DNA of 9,934 nucleotides from Deltaproteobacteria bacterium (GTDB taxonomy: Bacteria > Myxococcota_A > UBA796 > UBA2385). The stretch is from positions 1 through 9,934 of the forward strand of contig RFKJ01000846.1 of the NCBI GenBank assembly GCA_003694325.1, in the 5' to 3' direction. Under the pieces are notes generated by a model. The model had not been told where the DNA came from and ran no database searches. It saw only the letters and a list, made by a program, of their open reading frames with translations. Positions 1 through 6,215 of this stretch are shown one piece after another. A program made the translations under genes and the position numbers. Every line of letters starts with the position of its first letter. The stretch's first letter is position 1.

Positions 1-362
1 CCGCCGCCGACGACGCCCCCGTTCGCAACGCCCACCACCGTCCCACCTTCGAGACCACCGACGCGGCGATTCCGGTCGCCGTGTTCGACGCCGAGCTGGA
101 CCGGTGGCTGGAGTTCACCTGTGAGCCCGGCGAAACCGTCCTCGACGCCGCCGAACGCGCCGGCCTGGCGCTGCCCTACTCCTGCCGGTCGGGTGGCTGC
201 CTGAGCTGCGCGGCGCGGATCATCGAGGGTTCTGCCGAGATGGACGAGCAGTACGTCCTGGAGGAGGAGCACATCGCCCGGGGATTCATGTTGCTGTGCT
301 GCACCACCGTGACCTCCCCGGCCCGCTTCCTCGGCAACCAGGAACACGAGGTCGAGGCGTGA
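1..362 (+). CDS. C-terminal [2Fe-2S] ferredoxin domain of a PaaE-like oxidoreductase (5' end outside window)
   Basis: The reading frame is open from base 3, so I read this as the 3' end of a longer gene. A GTG at 81 is a possible start but has no ribosome-binding site, and the residues before it look like an interdomain linker. The visible part is a plant-type ferredoxin domain. It has a typical lead-in (PGETVLDAAERAGLALPYSC), then the cluster ligands C-x4-C-x2-C (CRSGGCLSC) and, after 29 residues, the fourth cysteine in GFMLLC. The segment MDEQYVLEEEHIARGF closely resembles the C-terminal domain of phenylacetyl-CoA epoxidase reductase PaaE and related oxygenase reductases. In that family an FAD/NAD(P)H-binding module precedes this domain and electrons pass to an oxygenase, desaturase or similar partner in the cytoplasm. 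The stop codon overlaps the GTG start of the next gene. Ferredoxin identity is secure; the upstream domains and electron acceptor are inferred. Confidence 0.85.
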   Translation, partial: AADDAPVRNAHHRPTFETTDAAIPVAVFDAELDRWLEFTCEPGETVLDAAERAGLALPYSCRSGGCLSCAARIIEGSAEMDEQYVLEEEHIARGFMLLCCTTVTSPARFLGNQEHEVEA

Positions 363-1240
363 CCGAACCCGCTGCCTGGACGACCGTGGGGCACCGCCAG
401 CTTCGGCTGCCGCACGGGATCACCCTGCACCTCGCCGAAGCCGGGCCCGTCGACGGACCGCCGGTGGTGCTGCTCCACGGCTTTCCGGACTGCTGGATCA
501 CCTGGCGGTTCCAGCTTCCGGCCCTGGCGGCCGCGGGCTTCCGGGTCATCGCCCCGGACCTCCGAGGCTACGGCCTCAGCTCGCGCCCGCCGGCGGTGGC
601 CGACTACCGCGTCGATGCCCTGCTCCAGGACCTGGTCGCGCTGCTCGACCTGGCGGCCGGGGGTCGGGCCCACGTCGTCGGCCACGACTGGGGCGGTGCC
701 CTGGCGTGGTGCCTCGCGATGATGCACCCCGCCACGGTCGACCGCCTCGCCATCCTCAACGCGCCCCACCCCGGCTCCTTCCTCCGGGCCCTGCGCTCCC
801 CGGCGCAGCTCCGGCGAAGCTGGTACATGCTGGCCTTCCAGGTGCCGGTCCTCCCCGAGCGGATCCTCACCCGGCTCGCCCGCACCCACGGCCTGGCGCC
901 CGGGCCGGTGGTCGGGGTACCCCCCCTGCCCGAAGACGTCCGCGGCATCTACGCCCAGTGCTTCGACAGCCCGGTCGCCCTCCGAGGGCCGGTCCACTAC
1001 TACCGGGCGCTGTTCCGGTACGACCTGCCGACCCTCCGGCGCCGACTGCGCCCGGTGGAGGCGCCCACCCTGGTGATCTGGGGCCTGGACGACGCCGTCC
1101 TCGGGCCGGCCCTCCTCGACGACCTGGACGACCACGTCCGGAACCTGCGGGTCGAGCGGCTGCCGGGTGTCGGCCACTTCGTCCACCAGCAGGCACCGGA
1201 CGCCGTCAACCGCCTGCTCGTCGATTTCCTGCCCGGGTGA
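359..1240 (+). CDS. Alpha/beta hydrolase, epoxide hydrolase-like
   Basis: A 293-residue alpha/beta hydrolase, close to the usual length for soluble bacterial epoxide hydrolases. The oxyanion-hole motif HGFPD lies at 40-44, followed by DLRGYGLSSRP at 67-77. The nucleophile elbow GHDWGG (108-113) places Asp110 where esterases have Ser, which is the signature of the epoxide hydrolase / haloacid and haloalkane dehalogenase branch. WGLDD at 241-245 supplies the acid (probably Asp245), and GVGHF supplies the catalytic His273. Cap-domain tyrosines that could activate an epoxide oxygen are present at Tyr156 and Tyr214/215. Expected reaction: attack by Asp110 to form an ester intermediate, then hydrolysis to a diol. 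Dehalogenase activity cannot be excluded. The GTG start at 359 is chosen because it gives a 4-base GTGA overlap with the ferredoxin stop and a GAGG lies just upstream. A start at 296 in the same frame would overlap by 67 bases and add residues that do not look like protein. Product is cytoplasmic, with no signal peptide. Confidence 0.87.
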   Translation: MTEPAAWTTVGHRQLRLPHGITLHLAEAGPVDGPPVVLLHGFPDCWITWRFQLPALAAAGFRVIAPDLRGYGLSSRPPAVADYRVDALLQDLVALLDLAAGGRAHVVGHDWGGALAWCLAMMHPATVDRLAILNAPHPGSFLRALRSPAQLRRSWYMLAFQVPVLPERILTRLARTHGLAPGPVVGVPPLPEDVRGIYAQCFDSPVALRGPVHYYRALFRYDLPTLRRRLRPVEAPTLVIWGLDDAVLGPALLDDLDDHVRNLRVERLPGVGHFVHQQAPDAVNRLLVDFLPG

Positions 1241-1271
1241 AGCACCGTGGACGGGGGCGGCGGCGGGCGGG

Positions 1272-2522
1272 TCACACCTCCAGCAGCAGCCGGGTCGGCG
1301 CCTCCACCAGCTCCTTGATGCGGACCAGGAAGCGAACCGCCTCGCGCCCGTCGATGATCCGGTGGTCATAGGACAGCGCCAGGTACATCATCGGCCGGAG
1401 GACCACCTGGCCGTCGATTCCCACCGGGCGTTCCTGGATGCTGTGCATGCCGAGGATCCCGACCTGCGGCGGGTTGAGGATCGGCGTGGACAGCAGCGAA
1501 CCGAAGACGCCACCGTTGCTGATGGTGAAGGTTCCGCCAGCAAAATCGTCCGGCCGCAGGCGGCCCTCCCGCCCCCGGGCGGCCAGCTCGCTGATCGCCT
1601 GCTCGATCTCGGCGAAGGACAGTCGATCGGCGTGGCGAACCACCGGGACCATCAGCCCGCGGTCGGTCGAGACGGCCACGCCGATGTTGTAGTAGCGCTT
1701 GTAGACGATCGCCGGGCGCTCGGGATCGCTGTCGTCGATGGAGGCGTTGACCGCCGGGAAGGCCTTGAGGGCCTCGACCGCCGCCTTCACGAAGAAGGAC
1801 ATGAAGCCGAGCTTGTGCCCGTGCCGCTCCACGAACCGCTCCTGGTAGCGCTTGCGCAACGCGATGACCTCGCTGAGGTCCACCTCGTTGAAGGTGGTCA
1901 GCATGGCGGCGGTCTGCTGGGCGGCCACGAGGCGACGGGCGATGGTGCGCCGCAAGGGGGTCATCAGCACCCGCTCCTCGAGCTCGGCGACGGGAGGTGG
2001 AGCTGCGGCCTGGGGAGACGGCGTCGAGGCCGGGCCCCCGCCGGCCTCGGCCGCCGAGGTCACGTCGCGGGACAGCACCCGCCCGCGAACCCCGGAGCCC
2101 TGGACCTGTCGCAGGTCGACCCCGTGCTCGGCCGCGGCGAGCCGCGCCGCGGGGCCCGCCTGCGGCCCCTTGGGGCTGGGGGTGGCCGCCCGGGCCGTCG
2201 TCCCCGAGGCCGCCGCGGGGGAGCCGGCATCCGCCGCCGGACCCGACGACTGCTCGGTCGCGGCCCCCGGCTCGGCCTCGGCCACGGCTCCCTCCTCGAT
2301 GAGGGCGATGACCGCGCCGATGTCCACCTCGTCGCCCTCCTCGGCCCGCAGCTCGCGAACCACCCCATCGACGGGGGCCGGCACCTCCAGCGACGCCTTG
2401 TCGGAGTCGATCTCGACGATGGTCTCCCCCTTGGTGACGGCCTCCCCCGGGCGCTTGTGCCAGGTGCCGATGAACGCCGAGGTGATGGACTCTCCGATCT
2501 GCGGGACCTTGAGCTCGAACAT
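1272..2522 (-). CDS. sucB: 2-oxoglutarate dehydrogenase E2 component (dihydrolipoamide succinyltransferase)
   Basis: A 416-residue E2 acyltransferase, the core of the 2-oxoglutarate dehydrogenase complex. It transfers the succinyl group from lipoamide to CoA in the TCA cycle. Residues 1-77 form the lipoyl domain, with the lipoylated lysine at Lys42 in DSDKAS. An Ala/Pro-rich linker follows, then a peripheral subunit-binding domain at about 123-154 (AARLAAAEHGVDLRQVQGSG). A second Ala/Pro linker leads to the catalytic domain from about 184 to 416. The active-site motif DHRIIDG contains His387 and Asp391. NGGVFGSLLSTPILNPPQ (336-353) and YYNIGVAVSTDRGL are typical of succinyltransferases rather than acetyltransferases, and the upstream E1o gene confirms the assignment. 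The lipoyl motif DKAS is more common in pyruvate dehydrogenase E2, a minor oddity. The ATG at 2520-2522 is preceded by AGAGG (2531-2535) with an 8-nt spacer. The gene lies 63 bp downstream of sucA and is presumably cotranscribed with it. Confidence 0.95.
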   Translation of the reverse strand: MFELKVPQIGESITSAFIGTWHKRPGEAVTKGETIVEIDSDKASLEVPAPVDGVVRELRAEEGDEVDIGAVIALIEEGAVAEAEPGAATEQSSGPAADAGSPAAASGTTARAATPSPKGPQAGPAARLAAAEHGVDLRQVQGSGVRGRVLSRDVTSAAEAGGGPASTPSPQAAAPPPVAELEERVLMTPLRRTIARRLVAAQQTAAMLTTFNEVDLSEVIALRKRYQERFVERHGHKLGFMSFFVKAAVEALKAFPAVNASIDDSDPERPAIVYKRYYNIGVAVSTDRGLMVPVVRHADRLSFAEIEQAISELAARGREGRLRPDDFAGGTFTISNGGVFGSLLSTPILNPPQVGILGMHSIQERPVGIDGQVVLRPMMYLALSYDHRIIDGREAVRFLVRIKELVEAPTRLLLEV

Positions 2523-2585
2523 GGGATGTGCCTCTGTTGTCGTGCGACCGTGGGCGACTGCCCTGGCGGGAACAGCCGGTGGGAT

Positions 2586-5426
2586 TCAGCGAAGGGCGAT
2601 GGGCCGGGCCGGTCCTTCGAGCGCCGCCTCCAGCAGGGCGGCCTGCTCCTGCCGGTGCTTGCGGGGTGAGCCGGTGGCGGGGGAGGCCGCCGGGGGGCGA
2701 CCGGCGTAGGTCGGCCGCTCGCCGAGGGCGTCGGTCATCCACTCGTCCATCATCGGCCAGGCCCCCATGTTGCGGGGTTCCTCCTGGCACCAGACGATCT
2801 CGGTCCCGGCGCCGGCGCGTCGCACCAGCTCCTGGACCCGGTCCGCCGGGAAGGGGTAGAGCTGCTCGAGGCGGGCGATGCTGACGTCCCGCCGTTCACC
2901 CCGGGCGTCCTGCAAATCGTAGAACACCTTGCCGCTGCAGAAGATGAGGCGGGAGGCCTGCTCGGGCGGGACGTCGGGATCCTCCAGCACCCGCCGGAAG
3001 CGGCCGGACGCCAGCTCGTCGAGGGTCGAGGTGCACCGGGGGTGGCGGAGCAGGGACTTGGGAGAGAGGTGGATGAGGGGCTTGCGCAACCGCCACAGGA
3101 CCTGCCGCCGCAGCAGGTGGAAGAAGTTGGCCGGGGTCGTGCAGTTGGCCACGACGATGTTCTCCTCGGCGCAGAGCTGCAGGAACCGCTCCAGGCGCGC
3201 CGAGCTGTGCTCGGGACCCTGCCCCTCGTAGCCGTGCGGCAGCAGCATCACCAGGCCCGAGCAGCGGTCCCACTTCTGCTCGGTGGCCATGATGAAGTTG
3301 TCGATGATGATCTGCGCGCCGTTGGCGAAGTCGCCGAACTGCGCCTCCCAGAGCACCAGGGTCTCGGGGTAGTCGAGGGTGTAGCCGAACTCGAAGCCCA
3401 GCACGCCCGCCTCCGACAGCATGCTGTCGTAGACCTGGAATCGCGCCTGCCCCGGGTCCAGGTGGCACAGCGGGACGTATTCCTCGCCGGTCTTCACGTC
3501 GGTGAGCACCGCGTGTCGGTGGGAGAAGGTCCCCCGCCCCGAGTCCTGCCCCGACAGGCGGACCGGGTGCCCCTCGGCCACCAGGGTGGCGTAGGCGGCC
3601 TGCTCACCCACCGCCCAGTCGACGGGGCGCTCGCCGCGGGCCATCTCCCGCCGCTGGGCCAAGAGCCGCTGGATCTTCCGGTGGGCGTGGAACCCGTCCG
3701 GCAGCGTGTTGGCCTTCTGCAGCAGTTCGACGAGACGCTCCCGGTCCACGGTGGTGTCCACCGGGTCGTGGACGGTGGCTCCCTGGCGGTAGGCCGACCA
3801 GACCCGCCCCAGGCTCGTCTCGGCGTTTCCCTGGTAGGAGTCGACGACCGGCGGGGCCGGCTGGTTGAGGATCTCCTCCAGGCGCTGCCGGCTGTCCTCG
3901 ATGACCGCCGCGATCTCGCTCTCGTCGATGTCGTCGTAGCGACGGGCGATGGTCTCGGCGTAGACCTCCAGGGGAGTCGGTCGATTGCGGATGAGGTCGT
4001 AGAGCAGCGGCTGGGTGAAGCTGGGCTCGTCCCCCTCGTTGTGGCCGTACTTCCGGTAGCAGTACATGTCGATGACACAGTCACTGCGGAAGGTCTGGCG
4101 CCACTCGGCGGCGATGGCCGCCACGGTGGCCACGGCGTCGGGGTCTTCGCCGTTGACGTGGAAGATCGGCACCTGGAGCATCCGGGCGACGTCGGTGCAG
4201 TAGTCGGTGGACCGGGCATCGCTGGGCGCGGTGGTGAACCCGATCTGGTTGTTGACGATGACGTGGATGGTCCCGCCCGTGCGGTACCCCCGCAGGCCGC
4301 TGAGGTTCAGCGTCTCCGCCACCAGCCCCTGCCCGGCGAACGCAGCGTCCCCGTGGATGAGGATGGGCAGGGACCGGGCATGCTCGGTGTCCCCCCGGCG
4401 GTCCTGGACGGCTCGACACCGCCCCTCGACCACGGGGTCCACCGCCTCGAGGTGCGAGGGGTTGAAGGTGAGGCTCAGGACGACCTGCTGGCCGCTGCTG
4501 GTGGTGTGCTCGTGGGTGTAGCCGAGGTGGTACTTGACGTCTCCCGACCCCGAGAACCGCTGGGTCGGGCGGTCCTCGAACTCGGCGAGGATGTCCGGCA
4601 CCGGCTTGTCGACGATGTTGGCGAGGACGTTGAGGCGGCCCCGGTGGGCCATGCCCAGCACGATCATCTCGATCCCTCGGGGGACCAGCGCCTCGATGAG
4701 GTCGTCGAGGAGGGGGATCAGGGTCTCGGCCCCCTCGAGGGAGAAGCGCTTGGTGCCGGGGAAGCGCCGGTGGAGCATGGCCTCGAAGTGCTGGGCGTCC
4801 GCCATCTGCCGCAGCGCCTTGAGGCACTGGGCCTTGGACATGACCCGTCGGTCCTGCACCGTCTCGAATCGCTCCTGGAGCCAGGCCTTGCGGCGGGGGT
4901 CGCCGATGTTCATGAATTCGACCCCGAATCCGCCGCAGTAGGCCTTCCGCATCCGGGTGATGATGTGGCGGAGGGTCGTGACCGGGGGGACGCCGAAGAT
5001 CCCCCGACCCGACACCGGCACGTCCAGGTCCTCGGGACCGAGCCCGTAGTACTCCAGGGTGAGCTCGGGGTGGGGGCGGGTGTCCCGGCGGCCGAGCGGA
5101 TCGATGTTGGCCTCGGTGTGGCCGCGCACCCGGAAGGCATTGACCAGCAGCATCACCTTGGCCTGGCGCTCGGCTGCCTCCATCACCGCGCTGGGGTCGC
5201 ATCCCCCCTGGCCGCCGCCGGGGGCGAAGATGCTGCGGAGGTCGGGTGCTGGCGCCATCCCGGCGCGGGGGTCCGCGGGCGGTACGTGCTGCTCGAACAG
5301 CCGCGCCCAGGCCGGGTCCACCGCGCCGGGATCGGCCAGCCAGGCGCGATACTGCGCGTCCACCCAGGCGGCGTTGTCCCCGGAGAGCAGCCCCCAAGGC
5401 AGCGAAGTTCGGCCGGTTGTCGACAT
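2586..5426 (-). CDS. sucA: 2-oxoglutarate dehydrogenase E1 component (thiamine diphosphate-dependent)
   Basis: A 946-residue E1o subunit, near the ~930 residues usual for the family. It decarboxylates 2-oxoglutarate with thiamine diphosphate and succinylates the lipoyl arm of SucB. The N-terminal segment GDNAAWVDAQYRAWLADPGA (16-35) is the E1o-specific tail used to dock onto the complex. GMAHRGRLNVLANIVDKP (258-275) and KYHLG (298-302) carry His261 and His300, which correspond to active-site histidines. The cofactor/Mg site is GDAAFAGQG (359-367) to NNQIGFTT (392-399). YRKYGHNEGDEPSFTQP (457-473), AQFGDFANGAQIIIDNF (695-711) and LPHGYEGQGPEHSSAR (729-744, His731) are all family hallmarks. There is no fused acyltransferase domain, unlike actinobacterial Kgd. 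The frame is open further upstream to 5768, but that extension is Arg/Gly/Pro-rich noise. The ATG at 5424-5426 has a GGAG 5 nt upstream and begins the conserved N-terminus. sucB follows in the same direction. Confidence 0.97.
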   Translation of the reverse strand: MSTTGRTSLPWGLLSGDNAAWVDAQYRAWLADPGAVDPAWARLFEQHVPPADPRAGMAPAPDLRSIFAPGGGQGGCDPSAVMEAAERQAKVMLLVNAFRVRGHTEANIDPLGRRDTRPHPELTLEYYGLGPEDLDVPVSGRGIFGVPPVTTLRHIITRMRKAYCGGFGVEFMNIGDPRRKAWLQERFETVQDRRVMSKAQCLKALRQMADAQHFEAMLHRRFPGTKRFSLEGAETLIPLLDDLIEALVPRGIEMIVLGMAHRGRLNVLANIVDKPVPDILAEFEDRPTQRFSGSGDVKYHLGYTHEHTTSSGQQVVLSLTFNPSHLEAVDPVVEGRCRAVQDRRGDTEHARSLPILIHGDAAFAGQGLVAETLNLSGLRGYRTGGTIHVIVNNQIGFTTAPSDARSTDYCTDVARMLQVPIFHVNGEDPDAVATVAAIAAEWRQTFRSDCVIDMYCYRKYGHNEGDEPSFTQPLLYDLIRNRPTPLEVYAETIARRYDDIDESEIAAVIEDSRQRLEEILNQPAPPVVDSYQGNAETSLGRVWSAYRQGATVHDPVDTTVDRERLVELLQKANTLPDGFHAHRKIQRLLAQRREMARGERPVDWAVGEQAAYATLVAEGHPVRLSGQDSGRGTFSHRHAVLTDVKTGEEYVPLCHLDPGQARFQVYDSMLSEAGVLGFEFGYTLDYPETLVLWEAQFGDFANGAQIIIDNFIMATEQKWDRCSGLVMLLPHGYEGQGPEHSSARLERFLQLCAEENIVVANCTTPANFFHLLRRQVLWRLRKPLIHLSPKSLLRHPRCTSTLDELASGRFRRVLEDPDVPPEQASRLIFCSGKVFYDLQDARGERRDVSIARLEQLYPFPADRVQELVRRAGAGTEIVWCQEEPRNMGAWPMMDEWMTDALGERPTYAGRPPAASPATGSPRKHRQEQAALLEAALEGPARPIALR

Positions 5427-5431
5427 GGGCG

Positions 5432-5437
5432 CTCCAA
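5432..5437 (-). promoter_or_regulatory. Ribosome-binding site that fixes the sucA start
   Basis: On the minus strand this reads TTGGAG, with GGAG (5432-5435) separated by 5 nt from the ATG at 5424-5426. It selects that ATG over upstream in-frame starts. The arm of a perfect inverted repeat ends immediately next to it, at 5438, so folding of the leader could affect ribosome access. Confidence 0.7.
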
Positions 5438-5458
5438 GTAGGGCGGGCGCCGCCCTAC
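5438..5458. repeat. Perfect 9-bp inverted repeat in the sucA leader (candidate operator or hairpin)
   Basis: The plus strand reads GTAGGGCGG, then GCG, then CCGCCCTAC: a perfect 9+9 bp palindrome with a 3-nt centre. It lies 11 bp upstream of the sucA ATG, abuts the TTGGAG ribosome-binding site and contains the candidate -10 hexamer of the sucA promoter. As DNA it could bind a dimeric regulator. As RNA it would form a very stable short hairpin just before the ribosome-binding site if transcription starts upstream of it. The repeat is seen directly; its function is inferred. Short GC palindromes are common by chance in such DNA, but a perfect 9-bp arm flanked by TA steps is less expected. Confidence 0.5.
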
Positions 5459-5480
5459 CGGGGGGCGAGCGGACCGTCAA
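5452..5480 (-). promoter_or_regulatory. Candidate housekeeping-sigma promoter for sucAB
   Basis: On the minus strand TTGACG (5475-5480) matches five of six bases of the -35 consensus. It is followed after exactly 17 bp by TAGGGC (5452-5457), a poor -10 with only the initial TA matching TATAAT. G+C-rich genomes often tolerate such -10 boxes. A start a few bases downstream would give a leader of about 15-20 nt including the TTGGAG site. The -10 is part of the inverted repeat at 5438-5458. No better pair was seen between sucA and the divergent gene. Confidence 0.3.
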
Positions 5481-5647
5481 CCCGTGGACGCCCCGGCGGC
5501 TGCGCGGAGTGGCCTCCGCGGTCCGGCTGCCGCCGGTGCACTCCCCCCGCCGGACGACCCGGCTCGCGCCCCGGCTCGGGCCCGGCTTGCGACCGGGGCC
5601 CCTCCCGGGCCATGCTACGGCCTCTCCCGGTCCGGTCCCACGTCCTC

Positions 5648-5651
5648 GGAG
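5648..5651 (+). promoter_or_regulatory. Ribosome-binding site for the HEAT-protein gene
   Basis: GGAG at 5648-5651 lies 5 nt before the ATG at 5657. This favours that start over an in-frame ATG at 5612. The chosen start also places a clean signal peptide at the N-terminus. Confidence 0.6.
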
Positions 5652-5656
5652 TCCCC

Positions 5657-6172
5657 ATGCGCCGCCTGCCCATGCTGCTGGGCCTCGCCCTGTCCATCTC
5701 CCTTCCCGCCGTCGCCGGCCCGCTCCGCGACTCGGTGCTGGCCGCGCTCGATGGCGTCGAGGACCCACCGTCCCGGGAGAGCCTCGCCCCCCTGGGCGAA
5801 GGAGTGGCCGCCGAGCTGCTGGAGATCGCCCGAAACCCGTCGGTTCCCCCCAGCCGCCGGGGCCGGGCGGTCACGGCCCTGGGCTGGTTCCCCGACGATG
5901 CGGTGCACGATGCCCTTGTCGCGTGGCTGTCCTCCGACGACCGGCTCCTCGCCCGCAAGGCGGCCGGCGCCCTGGCCACCGGCTGGGGCGATCGCGCCGT
6001 CGAGGACCTGCGCACCGCCCTGCAGTCCGACGACCTGCAGCTTCGCGTCGCGGTCGTCAAGGCCCTGGCCTCCATCGACAGCGACGCGGCCCGGGCGGTG
6101 CTCGAGGCGCGCCTGGCCACCGAGACCGATCCCACGGTGAAGGACGGCATCCGCACCGCCCTCGGCCGATAG
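5657..6172 (+). CDS. Small periplasmic HEAT-repeat protein
   Basis: A 171-residue exported protein. Residues 1-20 form a Sec signal peptide: MRR, the hydrophobic stretch LPMLLGLALSISLP, and a probable cleavage site AVA|G. The rest is alpha-helical and made of degenerate HEAT-like units. The clearest are residues 80-111 (DDAVHDALVAWLSSDDRLLA onward), 112-142 (DRAVEDLRTALQSDDLQLRV onward) and 143-171 (DAARAVLEARLATETDPTV onward). A weaker unit covers about 45-78. Each has the helix-turn-helix spacing and the buried Ala/Leu/Val pattern of HEAT/PBS-lyase-type repeats, which act as protein-binding scaffolds. No catalytic residues are apparent. The gene is divergent from sucA and 43 bp upstream of the metalloprotease gene in the same direction, so it probably starts a three-gene operon of exported proteins. 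The specific partner and function are unknown. Confidence 0.8.
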   Translation: MRRLPMLLGLALSISLPAVAGPLRDSVLAALDGVEDPPSRESLAPLGEGVAAELLEIARNPSVPPSRRGRAVTALGWFPDDAVHDALVAWLSSDDRLLARKAAGALATGWGDRAVEDLRTALQSDDLQLRVAVVKALASIDSDAARAVLEARLATETDPTVKDGIRTALGR

Positions 6173-6205
6173 CCGCTGCGCTCCCGCCCCTCTCTGCCCG
6201 CCCGT

Positions 6206-6211
6206 TGGAGG
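6206..6211 (+). promoter_or_regulatory. Strong ribosome-binding site for the metalloprotease gene
   Basis: TGGAGG at 6206-6211 matches the anti-Shine-Dalgarno core and lies 4 nt before the ATG at 6216. No in-frame alternative start occurs in the 43-bp gap, so it fixes the start. Confidence 0.7.
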
Positions 6212-6215
6212 CTGC

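Larger units (their letters stand above)
5427..5656. other. 230-bp divergent intergenic region between sucA and the HEAT-protein gene
   Basis: This holds the control elements for two divergent transcription units. The sucA side carries the ribosome-binding site, inverted repeat and candidate promoter listed separately. The plus-strand side has a weak candidate promoter: TTGCGA (5587-5592), an 18-bp gap, then CATGCT (5611-5616), with four and three consensus matches. That is too weak to annotate on its own. The middle (about 5481-5580) is featureless G+C-rich DNA. Reading frames run through it on both strands but give Arg/Pro/Gly-rich sequence without recognisable domains. Confidence 0.6.

Noticed and set aside
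81..362. Stand-alone small ferredoxin starting at GTG 81
   Set aside because: No ribosome-binding site precedes 81, the frame is open to the window edge, and the domain matches the C-terminal part of PaaE-like reductases. It remains possible if the upstream sequence contains a nearby stop.
1241..1271. Terminator between the convergent hydrolase and sucB genes
   Set aside because: The 31-bp gap has no inverted repeat with a T-tract on either strand.
176..1369. A 397-residue minus-strand frame across the ferredoxin and hydrolase genes
   Set aside because: Arg/Gly/Pro/Val-rich shadow frame with no recognisable features. Both plus-strand genes have intact catalytic or metal-binding motifs.
1167..2669. 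A 500-residue plus-strand frame antisense to sucB
   Set aside because: Shadow of sucB; no start context, no domain, and it crosses the end of the convergent hydrolase gene.
3042..5441. A 799-residue open frame on the plus strand antisense to sucA
   Set aside because: It mirrors the sucA codons in G+C-rich DNA, has low-complexity Val/Gly/Asp/His-rich composition and shows no domain. sucA on the other strand is unmistakable.
5578..5601. GC-rich imperfect inverted repeat GGGCCCGG / CCGGGGCCC in the divergent region
   Set aside because: One-base mismatch in length, no T-tract and no promoter alignment; easily arises by chance at this base composition.
5427..5768. Upstream extension of sucA by 114 residues to an earlier in-frame start
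   Set aside because: The extension is Arg/Gly/Pro-rich and overlaps the divergent gene. The E1o family N-terminus begins right after the ATG at 5426, which has a good ribosome-binding site.
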